DNA from: Pseudomonadota bacterium
GTDB taxonomy: Bacteria > Myxococcota > UBA9042 > PHBI01
Direction of reading: 5' to 3'
NCBI GenBank assembly: GCA_005772945.1
Contig: SXIE01000169.1
Coordinates: 1-10,152 of the forward strand
Length of the DNA stretch: 10,152 nt
The translations under genes and the position numbers were made by a program. The notes under the pieces were generated by a model. It did not search any database. It was not told the origin of the DNA and saw only the letters and a program-made list of their open reading frames with translations. The stretch's first letter is position 1; each line of letters opens with the position of its first letter. Positions 1 to 7,202 of the stretch are shown here, in pieces.

Positions 1-680
1 AGATGGCGATCGAGACGCTGAAGCGCGTGTGGGACAGGAAGCACCCGGACTTCGATCAGATCTTCCGCGAGTCGACGGCGACCATCCTCGAGGAGGTCGC
101 GCGCATGACGCGCATCGTGTCCGAGTTCTCGGACTTCGCGCGCATGCCGGCCCCGAAGCCGCAGCGCGTCGAGCTGGTGGATCTGGCGAACCAGGTGCTC
201 ACGCTGCTGCACGAGACGGCGCCCGAGGTGGAGGTGACGCTTGCCAGCAACGGCCCGGTGCATGCCGAGCTGGATCCCGATCAGCTGCGTCAGGTGCTCA
301 TCAACTTGATCAAGAATGGGTTCGAAGCGCTGACGGGCGAGAAGCGCGGGGCCGCGGCGGGAGCGGGTGCGAGCCCCGTCAAGGCCGGTCCGCCGCGCCT
401 CGAGGTGCGGGTCGAGAACGAGGTCGGACACGTCGCTGGGGGCGCCGTCGCGGGTGCAGGCGTCGCGCGCATCGTGGTGACCGACGACGGCCCCGGCATG
501 TCCCCCGAGGCGCAGAAGAAGCTCTTCACACCCTACTTCACGACCAAGCAGCACGGGACGGGGCTCGGTCTTCCGATCGTCCAGCGCATCGTCGCCGAGC
601 ATGGCGGCACGGTCACCGTCGACTCGACCCCCGGCGTCGGCACGCGCTTCGTCCTACGCTTCCCGCGCCGGACCGCGTAG
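1..680 (+). CDS. Sensor histidine kinase, NtrY/NtrB-like, C-terminal part (5' end outside window)
   Basis: This is the catalytic end of a two-component sensor kinase that would autophosphorylate and pass phosphate to a response regulator, probably encoded upstream. The frame is open to the left edge, so the ATG at 3 is probably internal. Numbering from that ATG, residues 1-50 are the second half of the dimerisation helices. The text IETLKRVWDRKHPDFDQIF is what normally follows the H-box HEIKNPLTPIQ in NtrY-type kinases, so the phosphoacceptor histidine lies outside the window. The HATPase domain is complete: N box about 94-110 (NLIKNGFEAL), G1 DDGPGM at 161-166, F box LFTPYFTTK and G2 GTGLGLPIV at 185-193. 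Two Ala/Gly-rich insertions (about 115-130 and 143-154) interrupt the ATP-lid side of the domain. No receiver domain follows. The partner and signal cannot be seen. The family call is strong; the NtrY subtype is inferred from the linker. Confidence 0.9.
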   Translation, partial: MAIETLKRVWDRKHPDFDQIFRESTATILEEVARMTRIVSEFSDFARMPAPKPQRVELVDLANQVLTLLHETAPEVEVTLASNGPVHAELDPDQLRQVLINLIKNGFEALTGEKRGAAAGAGASPVKAGPPRLEVRVENEVGHVAGGAVAGAGVARIVVTDDGPGMSPEAQKKLFTPYFTTKQHGTGLGLPIVQRIVAEHGGTVTVDSTPGVGTRFVLRFPRRTA

Positions 681-694
681 CGGCCGCGGGCCGC
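680..694 (+). terminator. Possible hairpin at the kinase stop codon, no T-tract
   Basis: GCGGCC (680-685), loop GCG, GGCCGC (689-694) forms a perfect 6-bp all-GC stem that starts on the last base of the kinase stop codon. No run of T follows, so a classical intrinsic terminator is not supported. It may slow transcription or shield the mRNA 3' end, or it may be a chance product of the GC-rich sequence. Confidence 0.2.
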
Positions 695-711
695 CGCCTA
701 ACCCGCCCAGC

Positions 712-747
712 CGAGCCGGCCGAGCCGGTCGAGCCGGCCGATCCGGA
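712..747 (+). repeat. Four tandem 9-bp units upstream of asnS
   Basis: Consecutive 9-mers CGAGCCGGC, CGAGCCGGT, CGAGCCGGC and CGATCCGGA run head to tail in the spacer between the kinase and asnS. The first three differ only at the last base; the fourth has two changes. The array ends eight bases before a possible -35 element. It may be a simple microsatellite, slippage-prone, or a binding array; the sequence does not decide which. Confidence 0.7.
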
Positions 748-754
748 TAGCCCG

Positions 755-779
755 TTGCCTCGCGCGCGGCCCTCGGGGT

Positions 780-784
<5 letters not shown>
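755..784 (+). promoter_or_regulatory. Weak sigma70-like promoter candidate for asnS
   Basis: TTGCCT (755-760) and TATGCC (779-784) are separated by 18 bp, a plausible -35/-10 spacing, although both hexamers match the consensus only partly. The -10 candidate overlaps the first possible asnS ATG (780) and lies about 8 bases before the second (792). If it is real, translation would start at 792 on a leaderless or nearly leaderless mRNA, which would fit the lack of a Shine-Dalgarno sequence before either ATG. Confidence 0.3.
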
Positions 785-2141
<1,357 letters not shown>

Positions 2142-2173
2142 GCGTGCGCGGCGTGTTGCGCGCGCGGCGGGGC

Positions 2174-2204
2174 TTGACGAAGGGCGCCGCGCGCGTGGTA
2201 CGCT
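2174..2204 (+). promoter_or_regulatory. Sigma70-like promoter candidate upstream of the receiver-GGDEF gene
   Basis: TTGACG (2174-2179) matches five of six bases of the -35 consensus. TACGCT (2199-2204) is a reasonable -10 with the key T, A and final T. The 19-bp spacer is longer than the optimal 17. It would give a leader of roughly 90 bases before the preferred ATG at 2303. It lies just after asnS, so the cyclase is probably transcribed independently. Confidence 0.4.
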
Positions 2205-2302
2205 CGGGCGTGAGGTTGGGCGTTCGCCGCGATCCCGGGTGGGAACGTCGCTGACGAGGGGTGGCGCGTAGGCTGGATGACGCGCAAGCGAGCGGTCGAC
2301 GG

Positions 2303-3322
2303 ATGACTCCGAAGCGAATCCTCATCGTCGAAGACGAGCGCATCGTGGCGATGGACGTGCGCGGTGCGCTCGTGGAACTCGGCTACGAGGTCGTCGGGAT
2401 CGCAGCCTCGTGCGCCGATGCGCTGGCCATGGCTGAGGCGCTGCGCCCCGATCTGGTGCTCATGGATGTGCGCCTCGACGGCGCGACCGACGGGATTGCG
2501 ACGGCGGCGCTGCTTCGCGAACGCCACGCTCTCTCGATCGTGTACCTCACCGCCAACGCCGACCCGACGACGCTCGGGCGCGCGCTGGCGGATGCGCCCG
2601 GCGGCTTCCTGACCAAGCCTTTCAGCCCCGCGACGCTGCACGCCACGATCGAGGTGGCGCTCCGCCGCGAGGAGTCCGACTCGCAGCGACTCCACGGCCA
2701 CGAAGCGCTCGAGGCGAAGCTGCGCCAGGAGCGCGAGACGCTCATCGCCAAGAACGAGGAACTCGCGCGGGAATCGCGCGCGCTCGAGCACCTGGTCGTG
2801 CAGCTCCGCGAGGACGCGACCATCGACCCGCTGACCGGGCTCCACAATCGGCGGGACCTGGACGTCGTGCTCGCGCGCGAGCTGTCTCTCGCCCAGCGCC
2901 AGGGATTCGAGGTGGGCCTCATCATGCTCGACCTGGATCACTTCAAGGCGTTCAACGACACGTACGGGCACGCGGCGGGCGACGCCGCGTTGAAGGCGGT
3001 CGCCCGCGCGCTCCGCAAGGGCGTGCGCGTCTTCGACGCCCTGTTCCGGTTCGGCGGCGAGGAGATCGTCGTCGTGGCGCCGGGGGCTGCGGCGGTCGAC
3101 GCCTTCGCACTCGCCGAGCGTCTGCGTGCGGCGCTCGCCGCGCTCGCGGTCGACATCGACGGGCGGGTGGTCGGGCCGGTGACGGCCTCGTTCGGGGTCG
3201 CCAGCGCGCCCGAGCATGCGTCCGACGGCGCGACGCTCTTGAAGGCCGCCGATGAGGCCCTCTACGCCGCGAAGGCGGCCGGGCGCAATCGGGTCGTCAT
3301 GGCGCGTGCGCCAGCGGCGTAG
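2303..3322 (+). CDS. Response regulator with GGDEF output (receiver-diguanylate cyclase)
   Basis: This predicted cytosolic regulator makes cyclic-di-GMP from two GTP when its receiver is phosphorylated. Numbering from ATG 2303 (339 residues), the receiver has the acidic pair E10/D11, phosphoacceptor D55 (LMDVRLDG), T83 (LTAN) and K105 (TKPFSP). An Arg/Glu-rich, probably coiled-coil linker spans about 121-172, as expected for dimerisation control. The GGDEF domain starts at DPLTGLHNRR, has the metal-binding strand LDLDHFK and the signature GGEEI at 251-255. GGEEI is a conservative variant of GGEEF, so activity is likely. An RxxD inhibitory site (RVFD, 242-245) sits exactly five residues before the signature, suggesting product feedback. 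A GTG at 2261 would add 14 residues with no domain, and its GAGG is only one base away; ATG 2303 fits the receiver boundary better. The 3' end overlaps the convergent kinase by 26 bp. Confidence 0.93.
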   Translation: MTPKRILIVEDERIVAMDVRGALVELGYEVVGIAASCADALAMAEALRPDLVLMDVRLDGATDGIATAALLRERHALSIVYLTANADPTTLGRALADAPGGFLTKPFSPATLHATIEVALRREESDSQRLHGHEALEAKLRQERETLIAKNEELARESRALEHLVVQLREDATIDPLTGLHNRRDLDVVLARELSLAQRQGFEVGLIMLDLDHFKAFNDTYGHAAGDAALKAVARALRKGVRVFDALFRFGGEEIVVVAPGAAAVDAFALAERLRAALAALAVDIDGRVVGPVTASFGVASAPEHASDGATLLKAADEALYAAKAAGRNRVVMARAPAA

Positions 3323-6300
3323 TCGCGTCGACGTCGGGGAACGCGACGACGATCGTGGTGCCGCCGCGGGCGCGCTCGATCTCCAGCCGACCGCGAAGCT
3401 GCTCCGTCAGTGCCTCCACGAGCTGGAAACCGAGCGACGTGGCCTGCGACGGATCGAAATCGGCCGGCAGCCCGACGCCGTCATCGCCGACCGAGAGCGT
3501 GATCTCGCCGTTGTCGCGGCGCGCGAGCCGGATCCGAATCCGGCCGCGTCGCTCACCGGGAAACGCGTATTTCAGGGCGTTCGTGATGAGCTCGGTCAGT
3601 ATGAGGCCGCAGGGGATGGCCTTGTCGATCGTGAAGGCGAGGTCCTCGATCGCGAGCTCCAATTCGACGCGCCCGCGCGAGAGGTCGTTGGCGGAGAGGA
3701 TGGCGCTCGCGAGCGACGAGGCGTACGCGGCGAACGGGACATGTCCGAAGTCGCGCGAGCGGTAGAGCTGCTGGTGGACGAGCGCGATGGCGCTGACGCG
3801 CGTCTGGCAATCGATCAGCGCCAAGCGCGTGGGGGTGTCGGAGACCTGACGCAGCTGCATGTTGATGAGGCTCCAGATGACCTGGAGGTTGTTCTTCACG
3901 CGGTGATGGATCTCTTGCAGCAGGAGGCCGCGCTCGCTCAGGGTCGCTTGCAGCTCGACGGTGCGGCTCGCGACGCGCGCCTCGAGGTCGCGGTTCAGCT
4001 CGCGCAGCTCGGTCACGAGCAGTTGGCGCTCGGCCTCGAGCTTCTTGCGGACCGAGATGTCGCGCAGGAACGCCGTGAAGATCGGCGGGGTCTGCCCCTC
4101 GAGACGCACGAGCGAGAGCTCGACCGCGCGCGTCGAGCCGTCCGCGTGGAGCGCCTCGAACTCGCGACTGCTCCCGAGGATCGTCGGCACGCCAGACGTG
4201 AGGTAGCGCCGGAGGGCGCGCTCGTGCGCCTCGCGGTAGGCGTGGGGGATCATGACCTCGGAGACGGCTTTTCCGAGGACCGCGCTGCGCGCGTGCCCGA
4301 GGAGGCGCTCGGCGGCCTGGTTCCATTCGCGGATGAGCCCGCGATGGTCCATCGACACGATGGCGTCGAAGGCCGAGCCGAGCACGGTCGCCTTCCAGCG
4401 TTCGTCCTGCTCGGCCTGCTTGCGGACGCTGATGTCGCGGATGATCTGGACGAAGCCGCGCAGCACGCCGGCCTCGTCCCGCAAGCTGCTGGTCGCCACA
4501 TGCGCCCAGAACGTCGCGCCGTCTCTGCGCACCCGCCAGCCCTCGTGTTCGAACTGACCGGTCGCCTCGGCCTGGGAGAGCGTTTCGCGTAGCAGCAGCT
4601 CGGCTCCGTCCTCGACGATCTGGAGCACCGTCGCGGGCTTGCCGAGGACCTCGGCGCTCGTGTAGCCGCTCAGGCGCTCTGCACCCTTGTTCCAAGTTGC
4701 AAGTTTCCCGGCTGCGTCGAGCATGAAGATCGCCTGGTCCTTGGCGCCGTCCACGAGGAGGCGCGAGAGGGCCTCGCTCTCGTGCAGCGCCTGGACCACG
4801 CGCACATGCTCGAGCCAGAGCCAGGCCCGCTCCCCGACGGTTTGCAGCAACACGATTTCGCGCGCTTCCCACGCGCGCGGCGTCGCGCTCGCCACGGCGA
4901 GAACCGCCACCAGTGTGCCCGAGCGGAGCATCGGAATGCCCACGCCAGCCGCGGTCTGAAAGGCTTGGAACGCGGGCGCGAAGTGCTCTCGCGTCCGCGG
5001 GTCGGTGGCGGTGTCCTCGATGATGTACGGGCGTCGGGCCCGCCAGGTGTCCATGAGGTCCGGCCCGAAATCCGCCAGGCCGAGGGTGCCGGCCATGGAC
5101 GGTACGCCCGCCGCATAGTCGCGCTGCACGGTCGCCTGGCTCGTCGTGCTGTCGATCTCCATGAAAAAGCAGCGCGAGGCGTTCAGGTACGGGCCGAGCG
5201 TCCGGGTGATGGCCTCGAAGAGCGCGTCGCTCGCGGCGACCGTCGGCAGGATCTCGGCGATCGCGGCGAGGACCTGCTGGTCGCGCGCGAGCGCGCTCTC
5301 CTCGGTGATGTCGCGTCCGACGGCGTACACGAGCCCGGCCGCAACGTCGCGTGCCGAGGTCCAGGCGAGCGTCCGGGCGCTCCCGTCGGGGCGACGAAAG
5401 CGGTTCTCGAAGTGCGCGATCGGCTGGCCCTGGGGAAAGGTGGCGTGGGCCGCGCGCGTGCGCGCGAGGTCGTCCGGGTGCACGAAGTCGAGGAAGGGGC
5501 GCCCGGCGAGCTCGGCGGCCGGGTAGCCGAGCACGCGCTCGCATGCGGGGTTGACGCGCTTGAAGTGGCTGTCGGCACCGACCACGCACAGGAGGTCGTG
5601 CGAGAGCTCGAAGAATCGGTCTGCCTCGCGTTCGCGCCCGGCGTCGCGGAAGACGAGGACGAGGCCGCGCGCGCCGCCGGCAGTGTCGCGAATCGGCGCC
5701 GCATGTCCGGCGACCGGCACGTTGCGCCCATCGCGCGTGGCGAGCAGCGCATCGTCCGGGAGTCGGGTCGCGCCGACCTCGCGGGCCATGCCGATCCGCA
5801 GGATGTCCACGGAAACGCGTGTCGCGCCGTCGAGCATGGGACAGGTCTCGCCGAGCGGGCGGCCGAGCGCGTCGGCGATCGTCCAGCCGGTGAGCGCCTC
5901 CGCGGATGGGTTCATGCGCCGCACGCGCCCGGCGGCGTCGGTCGCGACGACGGCGTCGCCGATGCTGCGCAGCGTGGCGGCGAGGTCCTCGGCGGCCAGC
6001 GCGAGCTCGGCCTCGGCACCGGCACGGGCGAGCTCTTCGCGATCGAGGGGGGCGGCGATGAACCACGTCAGCGCGCCAAGCAGAGCGACGTTGAGGGACA
6101 CCACGAGAGCGACGGCGAATTGCGGCCCGATCACGTGGGAGCTTTCGAGCGCGACGGCGGCCGCGCCCACCGCCAGGGGAATCAGCACGAGCGCAGGCTG
6201 CAGGCGGCGGATCAGGCGCCCGGCGTCGGTGCCACTCGCGAAGACCACCATCAGCCCTTGGCCGGGAAGCGCGGCCATGTGCCCAGCCGCGGCGATGAGG

Positions 6301-6893
6301 ACCCCGATGGCGGCGTGGGGGGCGATCGGGTTGTAGTGACCGATCGTCACGAGTGCATCGGCGCCGTAGAGGTAGCCGCACAGGCTGACAAACGCGAGGA
6401 GGCCAGCGAGCCAGGTGAGGAGCTGGGCTGCGCGGACACGCGGGCGGCGGCCACCGGCCAAGAGGCTGGCGCTCGTCAGGAGCAGGAACGCGAGCTGGGC
6501 GCCTGGCGAAATGCGGCCCGGGTGGGTCGTCCCGGGGCCCGGCGGGCGGTCGCTGAAGAGCAGCTCGTCGAGGCCGAGGTCGATGTGGGTGACGTCCTGG
6601 AGGGTCGTCGCCGCGGTCAGGAGCAGCGCGATGAGGTTCACGACCTGGCGCGTGCGGCGTCGTCGGTCGTCGGTCGAGAACCAGAGGCCGATTCCCAGCA
6701 GGACGAACCCCAGGGCGGTGTTCGCCTTCATGCTGATGAGCGTCGGGTGGGGGCTCTTGAGGAGCGGGATGTCGAAGGCCCAGCCCAAGAGGACGAGCGC
6801 GCCGAGCACCACGAGGCACCCGCCGGCGACGCGCGCGAGCTGGCCGAAGCGCCGCAGGTGGGTGGGCTCGATCGAAACGACCATCGCTCGCAT
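3297..6893 (-). CDS. Membrane-bound PAS/GAF sensor histidine kinase, HisKA_2 family
   Basis: This 1198-residue inner-membrane sensor kinase would autophosphorylate on His and phosphorylate a separate response regulator. About eight hydrophobic helices (roughly 22-40, 57-73, 83-100, 131-148, 156-176, 192-209, 232-250, 258-281) form the N-terminal domain. MKANTALGFVLLGIGLWF resembles the integral-membrane modules common in PAS-rich kinases. Then come PAS1 (about 304-420), PAS2 (about 422-538), GAF (about 539-700), PAS3 (about 705-828), PAS4 (about 829-955), a coiled coil (about 955-985), HisKA_2 with EIHHRVKNNLQ (His996/997), and a HATPase domain with TELITNALKYAF and GDDGVGLP. There is no receiver or periplasmic sensor domain, and no haem or flavin site is evident. 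ATG 6893 is the first start in frame; ATG 6884 is an alternative. Neither has a strong ribosome binding site. The tail-to-tail receiver-GGDEF gene is a natural candidate partner, by inference only. Confidence 0.93.
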   Translation of the reverse strand: MRAMVVSIEPTHLRRFGQLARVAGGCLVVLGALVLLGWAFDIPLLKSPHPTLISMKANTALGFVLLGIGLWFSTDDRRRRTRQVVNLIALLLTAATTLQDVTHIDLGLDELLFSDRPPGPGTTHPGRISPGAQLAFLLLTSASLLAGGRRPRVRAAQLLTWLAGLLAFVSLCGYLYGADALVTIGHYNPIAPHAAIGVLIAAAGHMAALPGQGLMVVFASGTDAGRLIRRLQPALVLIPLAVGAAAVALESSHVIGPQFAVALVVSLNVALLGALTWFIAAPLDREELARAGAEAELALAAEDLAATLRSIGDAVVATDAAGRVRRMNPSAEALTGWTIADALGRPLGETCPMLDGATRVSVDILRIGMAREVGATRLPDDALLATRDGRNVPVAGHAAPIRDTAGGARGLVLVFRDAGREREADRFFELSHDLLCVVGADSHFKRVNPACERVLGYPAAELAGRPFLDFVHPDDLARTRAAHATFPQGQPIAHFENRFRRPDGSARTLAWTSARDVAAGLVYAVGRDITEESALARDQQVLAAIAEILPTVAASDALFEAITRTLGPYLNASRCFFMEIDSTTSQATVQRDYAAGVPSMAGTLGLADFGPDLMDTWRARRPYIIEDTATDPRTREHFAPAFQAFQTAAGVGIPMLRSGTLVAVLAVASATPRAWEAREIVLLQTVGERAWLWLEHVRVVQALHESEALSRLLVDGAKDQAIFMLDAAGKLATWNKGAERLSGYTSAEVLGKPATVLQIVEDGAELLLRETLSQAEATGQFEHEGWRVRRDGATFWAHVATSSLRDEAGVLRGFVQIIRDISVRKQAEQDERWKATVLGSAFDAIVSMDHRGLIREWNQAAERLLGHARSAVLGKAVSEVMIPHAYREAHERALRRYLTSGVPTILGSSREFEALHADGSTRAVELSLVRLEGQTPPIFTAFLRDISVRKKLEAERQLLVTELRELNRDLEARVASRTVELQATLSERGLLLQEIHHRVKNNLQVIWSLINMQLRQVSDTPTRLALIDCQTRVSAIALVHQQLYRSRDFGHVPFAAYASSLASAILSANDLSRGRVELELAIEDLAFTIDKAIPCGLILTELITNALKYAFPGERRGRIRIRLARRDNGEITLSVGDDGVGLPADFDPSQATSLGFQLVEALTEQLRGRLEIERARGGTTIVVAFPDVDATTPLAHAP

Positions 6894-7153
6894 CCATATG
6901 ATGAGGGCGCGCCGAAGGGGGGCCCGAGACGCGGCGATACTTCCCCATTTCGGGGGCCTGTGCCAGCGCCATCCGCGGGTGGCGCGGGTGGCAGCGCGGC
7001 GCGTGGCGTGGCAAGGGTCGCGACGAAACGTGGCTCGGCAAAGTTACCGCGCGGAAGGGGTGAGGTTTCGCACAGGCGAGATGCCCGCGCGACCGCCTCA
7101 TTCGTGGTTGCGATCGCGTTCGCATCGGTCCACGTTCGCGCGCATTCCTGGCA

Positions 7154-7172
7154 CCCGCTCCCGCCGAGCGGG
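7154..7172 (+). promoter_or_regulatory. Perfect 7-bp hairpin in the leader of the oxidoreductase gene
   Basis: CCCGCTC (7154-7160) and GAGCGGG (7166-7172) are exact inverted repeats around a 5-base loop, ending 30 bases before the ATG at 7203. No T-tract follows, so it is not a terminator. It could be an operator half-site pair or an mRNA leader stem. Confidence 0.4.
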
Positions 7173-7193
7173 CCTCATCCACCATGACCGCGC

Positions 7194-7197
7194 GGAG
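7194..7197 (+). promoter_or_regulatory. Ribosome binding site of the oxidoreductase gene
   Basis: GGAG at 7194-7197 ends five bases before ATG 7203. It fixes this start over any codon in the Pro/Lys-rich N-terminal stretch that follows, so the long N-terminal extension of the protein is probably real. Confidence 0.7.
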
Positions 7198-7202
7198 TCG
7201 CC

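Larger units (their letters stand above)
6894..7202. promoter_or_regulatory. Divergent intergenic region between the sensor kinase and the oxidoreductase
   Basis: This 309-bp stretch holds the 5' ends of two divergent genes and must contain both promoters. I see no convincing -35/-10 pair on either strand and no sigma54 GG-N10-GC box of good quality. Visible structure is limited to a GCGGGTGGC direct repeat (6975-6983 and 6984-6992), a GTGGC-rich tract after it, and a perfect hairpin at 7154-7172. No small gene is supported; long open frames that cross it are GC-bias shadows. Confidence 0.5.

Noticed and set aside
2261..2302. GTG start giving a longer receiver-GGDEF protein
   Set aside because: The GAGG is only one base from the GTG, and the 14 extra residues precede a receiver that naturally begins at MTPKRILIVEDE.
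6975..7015. GTGGC-rich direct repeats in the divergent intergenic region, considered as an operator array
   Set aside because: Only one exact 9-bp duplication is present and the rest are short GC-rich near matches; too little to call a regulatory site.
7001..7060. Possible sigma54 promoter around GTGGCTCGGCAAAG
   Set aside because: The spacing and the GC element do not fit TGGCAC-N5-TTGCA; no enhancer-like site was seen.
3553..7185. A 1210-codon frame parallel to the sensor kinase on the minus strand
   Set aside because: It is longer than the real kinase but consists of Arg/Ala/Pro-rich sequence without domains; the kinase frame has PAS, GAF, HisKA_2 and HATPase motifs throughout.
4782..7187. 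An 801-codon frame antisense to the sensor kinase
   Set aside because: Low-complexity Arg/Gly/Glu/Ala-rich composition, no recognisable fold and full overlap with a well-supported gene.
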